Positions 25,201 to 33,230 of a stretch of DNA of 39,075 nt are shown here, one piece after another; the first letter of the stretch is position 1; the number at the start of each line of letters is the position of its first letter. Source of the DNA: Nonomuraea basaltis (GTDB lineage: Bacteria > Actinomycetota > Actinomycetes > Streptosporangiales > Streptosporangiaceae). The position numbers and the translations under genes were made by a program. The stretch spans positions 1 through 39,075 of the forward strand of contig NZ_VCJS01000115.1 in NCBI RefSeq assembly GCF_005893125.1. The letters run 5' to 3'. The notes beneath the pieces were generated by a model. It saw only the letters and a program-made list of their open reading frames with translations. It searched no databases and was not told the origin of the DNA.

Positions 25201-28077
25201 CTCGCCGGCCAGGTCCCCCTCGGTCAGCAGGTCGGTCAGCGTGGCGGGCACAGTGGCGAGCGACACCCGGTTGCCGGACGTGCTGACGGTGACGATCTTG
25301 CGGATCAGCCCGTCGGGCGCCGCCGGCGTTGCTGGGATGATCACGTACCGCCCCGGGGTCAGCTCGGCGACCTCGGCTGGCGCGTTGTCGAAGATCAGGG
25401 TTCCGTCGTCGCGGACTGCGGTGAGGGTCTGGGCCGCGGCGGGAGACAACTGCCAGGCCTCGGCCTTCATCCGCAGGGTGGCTCGGATCGGCGCTGTGGC
25501 CGCGCTGGCCGGGCTGGTGCCATCCGCGCTGGTGGCGGTGGCGGTGAAGGTGTACTCGGTGGCCGGGTCGAGCCCGGTGACGACGGCGCTGCAGCGCTCC
25601 TGCTGGCTAGTGCATTCTCGCTGGGTGACGCTGGTGCCGCCCGGGCTGGCGAGGACGGTGTAGGCGCTGATTGGGACACTGCCGGAGAAAGTGGGCGGGG
25701 TCCAGATCACTTCGACCTGTCCGTCGGCGACCGCGGTGGCCTCCAGGTCGGCGGGCGGGCCGGGAGCCTGGCGGGCGGCGGGAGTGATCTGGCCGGCGAG
25801 GCTGGCCTCACCGGTGCCGATCGCGTTGGCTGAGGTCAGGCGCACGCTGTAGGCGGTGCCGTTGACCAGGCCGGTCAGCGTCCCGCTCATCGCATCCGCG
25901 GGCAGGTTCACGGTGGGGCCGTCGGGGTGCGCCGACAGCGTGTATCCGGTCAAGGGTGCTCCGCCGTCGCCGGCGGGCAGCCACTGAAGGGTGATGCGGC
26001 CGTCTCCGGGGACGGTGCGCAGGATGACCGGTGGCAGCGGTGCCTGCCCGGGTCGGGGAGTGGCCTGCGCCGGAAGGGAAGGCTGACTGGCGCCGTTGCC
26101 GTTGACCGCCACAATGGTGAAGGTGTACGCGGTGCCGTTGTCCACGCTCTTGACCACGGTCGAGGTGGCATCGCCCGCGACCTCCACCGTCCGGTCGCCC
26201 GGCTGGATCGAGATCCGGTAGGTCGTGACCGCTTCGCCGCCGGACGGCGGCGGCGCCCACGTCAGGCGCACCTGCCCGTCACCGGGGTCGGCATCGATGA
26301 TCAGCGACCGCTCCGGAACCGGCAGCGGCTGCGGGCTAATCACGTTGGATATCGCCGACCAGGCGGAATCGCCGGTGTCGTTGGTGGCTTTGACCCGGAA
26401 GCTGTAGCGCTGGCCGTTGGCCAGACTGGTGAATAGGGCCGCTGTCGTGCCCACCGTTTCGGTTTTTCCGGTGCTGGCCTCGGCCACCGTGTACGCGGTA
26501 ATCGGCGAGGTACCGGAGTCGGCCGGAGCGCTCCAGCTGACGCTCACGCTGCCGCTGGCGGCCGTGGCGATCACGTTCGTCGGCGCTCCGGGGACACGCC
26601 CCACCTTGATCGACGCTGAGGGTACGGAAGCGGGTGAGGAGCCCACCGCGTTGGCCGCGGTGACGGTGAAGGTGTAGGCGGTGCCGTTGGTCAGTCCGCT
26701 CACAACGGCCTGGCGCCGGGACGCCCCGACGCTGGTCGTCGCCCCGCCCGGGGAAGCCATCACGGTGTAGCCGATGATCGGTGAGCCGCCGTCATCGACG
26801 GGTGCCTGCCAGGAAACCGTCGCCGAAGCATCACCGCCCGTCGCCGTGACCCCTGTTGGTGCGGCGGGCTTGCCGCCTGCGGTGAAGTAGGAGAATGTGT
26901 CCACCGCCAGGGTGATCGCGGCAGTGCCGGTGTTTTTGATCGCGAAAGTGCCATCGGCGCCCAGCTTCACCGGGACGAAGTTGGCCCAGAAGTCGCCGGC
27001 TTGGAAGGCGATGGAGCCGCCACCCGGGATGCTCGCCTGGCCCGTGGGATAGACCCGCAGGAGGCCGCCGGCTGTGCTCTGCGCGGTCAGGTTCACCCCG
27101 ACGCTGCTCACGCCACTGGCCGGCACCCCGCCCTTTCCAAGCGGCGCGACCGTGTAGACGGCCCCTGCGGGGACCGAGACGTTGTTGACGATCCTGGCCG
27201 GGTCGACCGCGACCCCGGTGGAGGCAGTGCCCGCGGCCGCGGGCGCGGCGAAGTACCCGGCGACGTCCGCGTACACCGTCAGGGCCGCCGCACCGTTGTT
27301 GTTCACGGTAATCTTGCCGTCCGCCCCGGGGGCGACGATCACCAGGTTGGACAGGAAGTTCGGCGGGCGGTAGTCGATGTTGGACCCGGTCGGAAGCGCG
27401 CCGCCGGAGGGGTGGACGATCACCTTGCCCGACCCCGTGCTCTTGACGATGAGGGTCAGTGCCACGAAGGCCACGCCGGTCGCCGGAATGCCGCCCACCC
27501 CCACGGCAGTAAACGAGGCGCTGGAGTTCGCCGGCACGCTCTGGTTGCCGATGATCCGGGCCGTGTCCAGCGGCACATAGGACGCCCCCTCGGTGGCGGC
27601 CGCTGTGCCGGTGAAATACCCATGAACGTCGGCGTACACGTTCACCGCGGCCGACCCAGTGTTCTTCACCTTGATCTGACCGTCAGTGCCGACCTTGACC
27701 ATGAGCAGATGGTTGTCCCACACCGCAGAGCGATACCGGGCGCCGGTGACCGCTGGCGCGGCCGCCAAGGTGGAAGGGAACGCGATGAGTCCCCCGGCGG
27801 CGCTGGCACCCTTGGCGGATAAGTTCAGCGCGACCGTCGAGACGCCGCTCGCCGGGACACCACCCACCCCCGTAACCTTGACCGTCACGGTGGCGCCCGC
27901 CGCGACCGAGGCGTTGCTCATCACCCGGGCTCGCGCCGCGTAGTACTGCCCAGGACTTGGCGAAACCTGCTGGGAGACTGAGGCGGATGCCCCCTGCATC
28001 CGCGCCTGCGCGGGCCGCGGCGCCGCCGCCAGCGCCGAGAACACGATCGCCAACGACAGAAGCCAACGTGTGATCAC
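22255..28077 (-). CDS. giant secreted polymorphic-toxin-like protein with C-terminal DNA/RNA nuclease domain
   Basis: The product has 1940 residues, from GTG 28077 (VITRWLLSL), chosen because a Sec signal peptide starts there (cleavage near APRPAQA, residue 25) next to a run of seven G; the frame upstream to 28242 is not needed. Order: three surface-type repeats of about 120 residues, each ending YADVHGYF, YADVAGYF or a variant (45-402); five Fn3 domains (about 405-870); a beta-rich region with an Ig-like and a further Fn3-like unit (870-1390); a six-blade-like propeller with ISGDGRYAFF-type motifs (about 1400-1735); and the C-terminal 200 residues. The last carry RYARGHLLAAQLGG, then NLVAMFQLAN, the His and Asn of the DNA/RNA non-specific endonuclease (NUC/Endonuclease_NS_2) fold, with His near 1835. 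The SUKH gene follows with a 23-base overlap. Transfer into target cells is inferred, not shown. Confidence 0.8.
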   Translation of the reverse strand: MITRWLLSLAIVFSALAAAPRPAQARMQGASASVSQQVSPSPGQYYAARARVMSNASVAAGATVTVKVTGVGGVPASGVSTVALNLSAKGASAAGGLIAFPSTLAAAPAVTGARYRSAVWDNHLLMVKVGTDGQIKVKNTGSAAVNVYADVHGYFTGTAAATEGASYVPLDTARIIGNQSVPANSSASFTAVGVGGIPATGVAFVALTLIVKSTGSGKVIVHPSGGALPTGSNIDYRPPNFLSNLVIVAPGADGKITVNNNGAAALTVYADVAGYFAAPAAAGTASTGVAVDPARIVNNVSVPAGAVYTVAPLGKGGVPASGVSSVGVNLTAQSTAGGLLRVYPTGQASIPGGGSIAFQAGDFWANFVPVKLGADGTFAIKNTGTAAITLAVDTFSYFTAGGKPAAPTGVTATGGDASATVSWQAPVDDGGSPIIGYTVMASPGGATTSVGASRRQAVVSGLTNGTAYTFTVTAANAVGSSPASVPSASIKVGRVPGAPTNVIATAASGSVSVSWSAPADSGTSPITAYTVAEASTGKTETVGTTAALFTSLANGQRYSFRVKATNDTGDSAWSAISNVISPQPLPVPERSLIIDADPGDGQVRLTWAPPPSGGEAVTTYRISIQPGDRTVEVAGDATSTVVKSVDNGTAYTFTIVAVNGNGASQPSLPAQATPRPGQAPLPPVILRTVPGDGRITLQWLPAGDGGAPLTGYTLSAHPDGPTVNLPADAMSGTLTGLVNGTAYSVRLTSANAIGTGEASLAGQITPAARQAPGPPADLEATAVADGQVEVIWTPPTFSGSVPISAYTVLASPGGTSVTQRECTSQQERCSAVVTGLDPATEYTFTATATSADGTSPASAATAPIRATLRMKAEAWQLSPAAAQTLTAVRDDGTLIFDNAPAEVAELTPGRYVIIPATPAAPDGLIRKIVTVSTSGNRVSLATVPATLTDLLTEGDLAGEVTLDGHDLAASSNPPGPAARATDGEIPAGPPLRFPLHQSIGASGRLDADLVLTPKLVYNLKIRAGTVSGRIALHNQLTGPIRLHATHQANWTRQFSLGRHRFNRMLKVGRLRIPIVVTHVLTATANADASGALTLSGNAAVTSGVEAAITGRNGGISPVFTDHTVANPPVLNGSGSARLGLTGSEFISLAGTIGIGAEVNPYLAAQADVAANPWWWIRAGAMIRGCFSWFDTCTPAQVSKDLFVTLKTADGPFRGISITPPHATTGRNQPVDFNTVTHNAADGPVQWKIIQGPGSIDHNGVYVSATSGQAVVRATREGGGVDDPTAEATVEVDPHVPQAPVDVKAAGAPLSANVSWQPPPDSLVGITGFAVVATPLDQGQVPVTAFAGSSERGLAVYGLAPGVPYAVQVYATSQNAVSSPSGVVGVIPTKGLGLHGDSRNLAVDANGNPDIKRDSARYVPVISGDGRYAFFAVAAGSNLMPAEAYEPGSDALYLLRKDVDTGEIKLVSRRPDGRTPAPVDPSMDFAVAWDGSRAAYITLPDGSVPTSPLPKPWRADMDLIVSDIEDGDVWVVHDGTAETVPIEVDGISGDGEIALFMIFRESPDESGESGNHELIRAEREGNRRIIAQDNPGDLWSGGDISADGDIVVFTTLTWRKEEPNIWELKLYRDSTKKYETSLRALEDEPYENLHWARISADGTTLTYSAMRGQDPSTFTAFTKKVTAVGTWGTPVAQGAADNAPAMSAHGRFIGYSSYGAVGGVFDIVAGSATVPQAGGSLSLTYDGSAGVVASRCRGGCEGGVWYQRYNVPGLRGDLQSCNNPDYGYIGEHGRRTGMRVKLCFPMPEGSPASTGIKPPGFPAENERIPDSGEWRYARGHLLAAQLGGSGSEPRNLVAMFQLANRVLMDPEEDKVRYTVDDGEELYYYVAPVYTDSPPADTEQDLSKRMPDKIHIVASGDNGFFLDACIPNVEGGTVTYDDPCTA

Positions 28078-28286
28078 GCCCCCCCGTGCCACCCGCTGAA
28101 CCGACGCCCATAAGGCCAATGCGACAAGCCCTGCACCACCACGGCCGACACACACGCTGCCACCCTTCGCCCCAGCGGGCACCCCCGCACAGCAAACAGC
28201 CACAGCATGAGAGAAAGGGCGCTTCACGCACATCTGTCGCAACGCTGATTGCCGAATCTGCGGATCTACGTATCCGGGAGCGGTCG

Positions 28287-28997
28287 CTACGCGTTCCGGC
28301 CCAGGCCGATGAGACCGTTCTCGTAAGCGAAGACGACGACCTGGACGCGGTCACGCAGACCCAGTTTGGCGAGAATGTGGCTCACATGAGTACGGACAGT
28401 GCCCTCAGACAGGCACATCCGCGCTGCGATCTCGGCGTTGGACATGCCGGTGGCGATCTCGGCCAGCACCTCGCGTTCGCGCCGGCTAAGCAGGCCGGCC
28501 CGCTGGTCGAGGGCCTTGCCCGAACCCGGGCCCGAATCCGTGCCCGGATCAGGACCCGAGTCGGGCACTGTATCGGGCAGGAAATGCGAGATGAGCCTTT
28601 TGGTGGTGGACGGGGCGATGATCGCCTCGCCGGCGTGCACGACCCGGATCGCCTCGGCGAGAGATCGCGGCCCGGTGTCCTTCAACAGGAAACCACTCGC
28701 TCCGGCCCTGATCGCGCCGAAGACGTACTCGTCCAGGTCGAAGGTGGTCAGGATAAGGACCCGGGGCCCGCCACGGGCGCAGATGCGGCGGGTCGCCTCG
28801 ATCCCGTCCATGCCCGGCATCCGGACATCCATTACCACCACGTCCGCGGCTACCTCATCTAGCAGCTCGAGGGCCTCCTGACCGTCCGCAGCCTCGCCGA
28901 CGACCTCGATCCCGCGTTCACGGCGCAGGACCAGCCGCACTCCGGTGCGGACCAGTTCCTGATCGTCGGCCAGCAGGACGCGGATCGCCTCGGCCAC
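28287..28997 (-). CDS. NarL/LuxR-type response regulator
   Basis: The product has 236 residues with a GTG start. The receiver domain (1-125) has Asp11/Asp12, the phosphoacceptor Asp57 (VVVMDVRMPGMDG), Thr84 and Lys106 (GFLLKD). The C-terminal LuxR helix-turn-helix (about 168-230, LSRREREVLAEIATGMSNAE) includes the recognition stretch SEGTVRTHVSHILAKLGLRD. The two are joined by an unusually long Pro/Asp/Gly/Ser linker (141-161). All key residues are present, so it should be active. It starts 3 bases after the stop of its histidine kinase, and its stop lies 209 bases before the toxin gene on the same strand. That toxin gene or the pair itself may be its target. Confidence 0.93.
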   Translation of the reverse strand: MAEAIRVLLADDQELVRTGVRLVLRRERGIEVVGEAADGQEALELLDEVAADVVVMDVRMPGMDGIEATRRICARGGPRVLILTTFDLDEYVFGAIRAGASGFLLKDTGPRSLAEAIRVVHAGEAIIAPSTTKRLISHFLPDTVPDSGPDPGTDSGPGSGKALDQRAGLLSRREREVLAEIATGMSNAEIAARMCLSEGTVRTHVSHILAKLGLRDRVQVVVFAYENGLIGLGRNA

Positions 28998-29000
28998 AAG

Positions 29001-30197
29001 TCACGTCCACCGCAGCGTCGCCGCGACCCGGAACCCACCTGCGGGCAGCGCTGTCGCGTGCGCCGTGCCGCCGAACATCGCGGCGCGTTCACGCATGCCG
29101 ATCAGACCAAACCCGGACCCGTCCAGCCCCCGCCCCGGAGGATCGTATTGACCTCTTCCAGCACCATCATTGGTGACCTGGATGTGCAGCCCGTCGTCGG
29201 CGTAACGAAGTAACACCTCGGCGTCGGCTTCCTTCCCAGCATGCTTGAGCGTGTTCGTCAAGGCTTCTTGCACGATCCGGTAGGCAGCCAGGCCCAAGCC
29301 GGGCGGCGTTTGACGGACTTGTCCTTCGACGCGTAACCGTACTCTGTTCGGCAGCCGCTCGGCCAGATCTTGAATCGCGTCGATACCGGGCTGCGGCGCC
29401 AGCGGCGCCTCCCGCAGGATCCCCAGCAGCAGCCGAAGCTCCGTCAATGCGGTCCGGCCGGAGCGTCCGATCGCCTCGATGGCCGTGCTCGCCTCGGCTA
29501 TGTCCTCGTCCAGCAACGCGGCAGCGGCCCCGTCCGACTGGATCACCATGGCGCTCACGTTGTGCGCGACGATGTCGTGCACCTCCCGCGCGATCCGCAT
29601 CCGCTCCTCGGCCAGTATGGCCTGCGCCCTGCTCTCCTCCGCACTGGTGACGGCGCGGGCGATGGCCTCCGCCTCCGAGCGTCGCAGCCTGCCCAGACCC
29701 CATGCGGCGACGCACACCGCGAAGGACGTCGCGAATAGGTCATCGGGAGGAGAGGGCATCGGGAACGGCACGAGAACCAGACCTGCCCACACCTGCACGG
29801 CAGTCAGTACGGCAGGCAGCAGCGTGCCGACGACAAACAGGCGGGTCCACGCTGAGGAGGTCCACCGACCTCCGGTGTAGAGCATGAACATCAACGCCGT
29901 CGGCGTGCTCAACTCCGCCCAGGACGCGTTCCATTCCGCCCAGATGTCCCATCGTCCGCCGATGAACCACAGCGTCCACACCAGCGCCAGGACCGCCACC
30001 GGGAACCGGCGCCTCCAGACCAGGCTGGCATAGACCACCAGATCGCCCCAGAACATCACGGGCAGGCTGCCCGGATCGGTGATGGACCGATCGGAATAGG
30101 GCACCTCGATCAGCAAGTACGCACAGGCCACCACCGCCAGGAGCGCATCGGCCACCTGAGGACGGCCGCTCCACCATTCCAATACGCGTCGCACCAT
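29001..30197 (-). CDS. sensor histidine kinase, HisKA_3 type
   Basis: The product has 398 residues. The N-terminal half holds four to five membrane helices (about 15-32, 50-82, 98-112, 118-148, 155-170) with short loops and no large extracellular sensor domain, so it probably senses a membrane or cell-envelope signal. The dimerisation and phosphotransfer domain has REVHDIVAHNVSAM with His207. The HATPase domain has an N-box (EALTNTLKHA, Asn315), the VTNDGAG G1 box (Asp344) and GFGLIGMRERA at the end. It is an intact NarX/DesK-like kinase, first gene of the kinase-regulator operon, and divergent from the + strand gene at 30300 across a 102-base gap. Confidence 0.93.
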   Translation of the reverse strand: MVRRVLEWWSGRPQVADALLAVVACAYLLIEVPYSDRSITDPGSLPVMFWGDLVVYASLVWRRRFPVAVLALVWTLWFIGGRWDIWAEWNASWAELSTPTALMFMLYTGGRWTSSAWTRLFVVGTLLPAVLTAVQVWAGLVLVPFPMPSPPDDLFATSFAVCVAAWGLGRLRRSEAEAIARAVTSAEESRAQAILAEERMRIAREVHDIVAHNVSAMVIQSDGAAAALLDEDIAEASTAIEAIGRSGRTALTELRLLLGILREAPLAPQPGIDAIQDLAERLPNRVRLRVEGQVRQTPPGLGLAAYRIVQEALTNTLKHAGKEADAEVLLRYADDGLHIQVTNDGAGRGQYDPPGRGLDGSGFGLIGMRERAAMFGGTAHATALPAGGFRVAATLRWT

Positions 30198-30299
30198 GAG
30201 CAGACGCTACGGTCCGGTCTCCGATCGGTGATAGTCGACGTACTTGCTAAGCAACTGTCCGGGGGCGACCGTGAGGTGCCCGGGCAGTACGTTGCCAGC

Positions 30300-30926
30300 A
30301 TGGCGCGCACTCCACACCCCGACAGCAACCAGCAGGCCAACCTGGCGGCGGTGCACTACGTCGCCGCAGAGATCTGCCGCAGAGGGGCGTGGGCCGACGT
30401 GGAAACCACGTCTGAGGGGCACACTGTGATCGTGGCTGGACGCGACCGGGGGCGGCGTGAGATCGGCATTCGCGTGACGATGAGGCGCGCGGGCGACTTT
30501 CAGCCAGGATTGCCCAAAGACGACAATCCACGCGTGGACTTCAGGATCTTCGTCGACATGCCCAGCAACGAACCGCCGGGCCGTGTCGACTTTTACGTGA
30601 TGTTCGAGCCCGAGTATCGGGAGTGGGCCATAGAAGACCACAAACGCAGGCAACCACACGGCCGACCGAGTGGCTCACGACCAGGGGGTAGGGCCGCCCG
30701 AGTACCTGGTGACGCAGGTCCCATGGGCTTAGGAGCCGTTGCTGTCGGCGTGAAAGACGCGAACGCCGTGGTGTCCTTGGCCTTGCGCTTCTCGTACTCA
30801 GCGCGGCGACATGCCCGGCAGCGACCAGTGGATCCCACACCGGCCTCGGCGAGATCGTGCCCGTTGCGGCACCGCCCGTCAGCGCGCCGACGCCCATCCA
30901 CCCAGCCAGGCCTTGGGCGAGTCTGA
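30300..30926 (+). CDS. hypothetical protein, C-terminal part uncertain
   Basis: The first 115 residues look real: NQQANLAAVHYVAAEICRRG, AWADVETTSEGHTVIVAGRD, EIGIRVTMRRAGDFQPG, VDFRIFVDMPSNEPPGR and VDFYVMFEPEYREWA. They recall DUF4365/PD-(D/E)XK-like proteins, with an alpha helix followed by beta strands carrying D and K/R, but I am not certain. The remaining 90 residues are Arg/Pro/Ala-rich and lie antisense to the end of the HNH gene. They are likely read-through sequence after the true 3' end was lost. The ATG at 30300 has no clear ribosome binding site, so it may be leaderless. An in-frame ATG at 30228 is the alternative. It marks the right border of the non-phage block. Confidence 0.5.
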   Translation: MARTPHPDSNQQANLAAVHYVAAEICRRGAWADVETTSEGHTVIVAGRDRGRREIGIRVTMRRAGDFQPGLPKDDNPRVDFRIFVDMPSNEPPGRVDFYVMFEPEYREWAIEDHKRRQPHGRPSGSRPGGRAARVPGDAGPMGLGAVAVGVKDANAVVSLALRFSYSARRHARQRPVDPTPASARSCPLRHRPSARRRPSTQPGLGRV

Positions 30927-32068
30927 GCACGCCGCTCGCGGCGCGTCTCATTGGACCTGGCCTGCCGGTCTGCGAGGCAGCCCCGGCAGTCGCCGTGCTC
31001 GTCCACACCGACGTCCGCCACATCATGGCCGTTACGGCACTGCCCACCGGCACGGTGACGACCATCGGCCCAGCCGCTGCGTACCTTGTGCCGCTCCCTC
31101 GACTCACGCAGCCGTGCCGCACGGCAAGTACGGCACGTACGAGCGCCCTTCGGGGTCATGTACGTGTTCTCCGGCGTGAACGGATGGCCCCACTTGCACT
31201 CATCCGGCTTCCGGTGGGACGCCCGCCCTCGCGAGGTGTTCACTTCACGAGACGTCGCAATCAAATGGCTGGGGTTGATGCATGCCCGGTGCCGGCAGGA
31301 GGGCCCGCCCCGGCAGGTCCGGGGATCGTGGCAGGCATGGTCAACGACTGCCCCCGGCGGGACCGACCCCACGCGAACCTCGTAGACGAGACGATGCGCT
31401 AGGAGCGTGCGGCGATTCACCCGCACCTTGGTGTAGCCCTCCCTACTCCGTGCAAGGTGCGGCCAGAACCAACACGCGTCGCCCTCCTGCCCCTCAAGCG
31501 CCCACTCGACCAGTTGCTCGGCGCTCATGCCTTCCGGCCGACGATCACCAGTACCGGCTCGGCGACGTTGCTGAGGCGTCTGCACCCTCTGCCGTTCTCG
31601 GTTGCAGATACGGCACTGGCGTGCCCCGGAGGGACTCTCGTAGATGTTGTCAGGCGTTCGAGGGTGTCCTCGTCGGCATGTGTCTCGCTGGACACCTGCC
31701 TTCGTCCGTGCAGAGTTCTGCCCGAGCGTTGCAGCAGTCAGGTGCGCCGGGTTGCAGCAACGTCGGTGCCGACACCCCTCGCCGCCGTCACACGTGTCGG
31801 CGTCGTGACACAGATGGTCGATGCTCTCGGGGCTCTCGCCCGTGGCCATCTCGTAGGCCAGCCGATGAGCCTTGACCACGCGGAACGTACCGCGCGCCTT
31901 GCTGCCGACATGGAGCACGCCATAGCCACGCGTGAGAGCCCGCGTCCAGGGCCAGCAGCCGTCAGGGCCGCCAGAGCGGTCTAACGATCGCTCCAAGCGG
32001 CCCTGGGCTGCGCGAATCTCCGCGTCATCGAGCCCCAGCAAGATGACACGGGCCTGGTTGTGATTCAC
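30593..32068 (-). CDS. tandem HNH endonuclease with zinc ribbons
   Basis: The product has 491 residues with a GTG start. Two homologous halves each hold an HNH_3-like core. In the first, DHLCHDADTC (His85) is followed by RHRRCCNPAHL (Asn106, His109). In the second, VDHACHDPRTC (His244) is followed by RHRACINPSHL (Asn265, His268). Four short zinc-ribbon units of the form C-x2-GH-x(n)-C-x2-C follow (about 131-155, 293-317, 347-370 and 400-425): one after the first core, three after the second. The last 50 residues look non-native and run antisense to the + strand gene. HNH genes beside tail or packaging genes are often free-standing homing endonucleases or DNA-processing nucleases. It begins 18 bases downstream of the major tail protein stop. 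Confidence 0.85.
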   Translation of the reverse strand: MNHNQARVILLGLDDAEIRAAQGRLERSLDRSGGPDGCWPWTRALTRGYGVLHVGSKARGTFRVVKAHRLAYEMATGESPESIDHLCHDADTCDGGEGCRHRRCCNPAHLTAATLGQNSARTKAGVQRDTCRRGHPRTPDNIYESPSGARQCRICNRERQRVQTPQQRRRAGTGDRRPEGMSAEQLVEWALEGQEGDACWFWPHLARSREGYTKVRVNRRTLLAHRLVYEVRVGSVPPGAVVDHACHDPRTCRGGPSCRHRACINPSHLIATSREVNTSRGRASHRKPDECKWGHPFTPENTYMTPKGARTCRTCRAARLRESRERHKVRSGWADGRHRAGGQCRNGHDVADVGVDEHGDCRGCLADRQARSNETRRERRAQTRPRPGWVDGRRRADGRCRNGHDLAEAGVGSTGRCRACRRAEYEKRKAKDTTAFASFTPTATAPKPMGPASPGTRAALPPGREPLGRPCGCLRLWSSMAHSRYSGSNIT

Positions 32069-32086
32069 ACATGCATTCTATTACCC

Positions 32087-32674
32087 CTACGGCGTTGCAA
32101 CCGGTGGTGCAAAAGACGCAAAGGCGGTGTTGAATACATCGTAGAACGCGGAGCCGACGTCGCTACCGAGGACGGACAGGTTCAGCGGCAGAGTCGCCGA
32201 CTCGTCCCGGGACAGCTCCTGCTGGACACCCTCACGCTGCATGCAGCGCGGGATGATCCGCCTCATCCGGCGGGTACCGTCGCCGAGCTCCAGCACGGCC
32301 GCCACCTCCGACCGCGTACCGATGCTCGGCGGGGTGTACTTGTAGTACTTGGCGCCGCCGCCCTCCGGCGTGATCTCCTCAATGGTGCCGCCACCATAGA
32401 CGGCCATAAAGTTCTGCGCGGACCACTCCAGGAGCTCGACCTCGAGGCTCGCGGCGTCCTTGGTCTGCCACACCTTCACCGGGTAGGCGGACTGGTGCGC
32501 TTCGGTCTCGGCGAACTCCGGGTCACCCGACCAGGACAGCGAGTCCGGGGTGAACAGGCCGACGTTCTTCCAGCCCGTGGGCATGGCGGCGGTCGGGCCT
32601 TCCGGCGCGCTGGTGCCGACCGGCGCCAGCCACAGGGCGGCGATCGACGCGGTAAAGACATTCTCGGCACCCAT
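32087..32674 (-). CDS. major tail (tube) protein
   Basis: The product has 195 residues, starting at ATG 32674 with a GGAGGGGG site 6 bases upstream; the earlier in-frame ATG at 32689 lies within that site. It begins MGAENVFTASIAALWLAPVG and goes on with WKNVGLFTPDSLSWSGDPEF and a W-rich middle (VKVWQTKDAASLEVELLEWS). This is typical of actinophage major tail proteins, beta-sandwich subunits that polymerise into the non-contractile tail tube. Position and length agree: tail terminator upstream, and in related phages the chaperones come directly downstream. Here the chaperones are about 15 kb further on, past the HNH gene and the cargo block. Confidence 0.85.
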   Translation of the reverse strand: MGAENVFTASIAALWLAPVGTSAPEGPTAAMPTGWKNVGLFTPDSLSWSGDPEFAETEAHQSAYPVKVWQTKDAASLEVELLEWSAQNFMAVYGGGTIEEITPEGGGAKYYKYTPPSIGTRSEVAAVLELGDGTRRMRRIIPRCMQREGVQQELSRDESATLPLNLSVLGSDVGSAFYDVFNTAFASFAPPVATP

Positions 32675-32766
32675 GTGGGCCCCCTCCACGCGGGGCCGCC
32701 CCCCGACGTACGGGGAAGCGGCGGAACGGGTTGGGGACCCAGGCCGGGAATCATGGAGAGGGGAAG

Positions 32767-32778
32767 GCTTTTGCGTCC
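32767..32778 (-). promoter_or_regulatory. phage intergenic motif, variant copy 7
   Basis: The coding strand reads GGACGCAAAAGC, sharing GGACGC and AGC with the other copies but with AAA in place of T. It lies 20 bases after the tail terminator stop and about 93 bases before the major tail protein start. Confidence 0.3.
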
Positions 32779-32798
32779 GCCTCCGACGACGAGACGCT

Positions 32799-33230
32799 CT
32801 ACGCGCCCCAGTTCGGGTGGCACCTCACGGTCGCCCGCGCCACGTACCGTGGCCGCTTGTCCGCCTCCGGCAGGAACCCGCCGCCCTGCGCCGGCCGGAC
32901 CGACCCGATGACCGGGCCAGCCGGCGGCGGATCAGCACGCGGCAACTCCTCCAGCGCGCCGAGCGCCAGATACAGCAGCCGCCGCAGCTCGGCCTTGCTG
33001 CCGTCCATCTCACCGAGGGCCTCGATCTTGATCCGCACCTCGACTTCGGCCGTGTCGTAGTTCTCGGTCCCGCCGGGCACGTCCGTGACCCTGAGCCGCG
33101 GGTACGGCGGGATCGAGTACGCGCCCACCCTGTCCGGGCCCAGTGCAGACACCACGGCAGGATGCGTCATGAGCCAGGCGAGCACCACCGGCAGCGGATC
33201 AGCGTCGGCCAGGTCCTCGACGCTGGCCAC
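32799..33230 (-). CDS. tail terminator/tail completion-like protein
   Basis: The product has 143 residues. The GTG at 33230 overlaps the stop of the preceding gene by one base (TAGTG). The sequence starts VASVEDLADADPLPVVLAWL, contains HPAVVSALG and LRVTDVPGGTENYDTAEVEV, and has a mixed alpha/beta pattern. This fits proteins that cap the tail tube and join it to the head, placed just before the major tail protein. The longer frame upstream overlaps the previous gene and is not used. Confidence 0.75.
   Translation of the reverse strand: MASVEDLADADPLPVVLAWLMTHPAVVSALGPDRVGAYSIPPYPRLRVTDVPGGTENYDTAEVEVRIKIEALGEMDGSKAELRRLLYLALGALEELPRADPPPAGPVIGSVRPAQGGGFLPEADKRPRYVARATVRCHPNWGA

Noticed and set aside
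28078..28242. Longer N-terminus for the toxin-like protein (start at 28242)
   Set aside because: The extra 55 residues are Cys/Gly-rich and precede a clear signal peptide that starts at the GTG at 28077.
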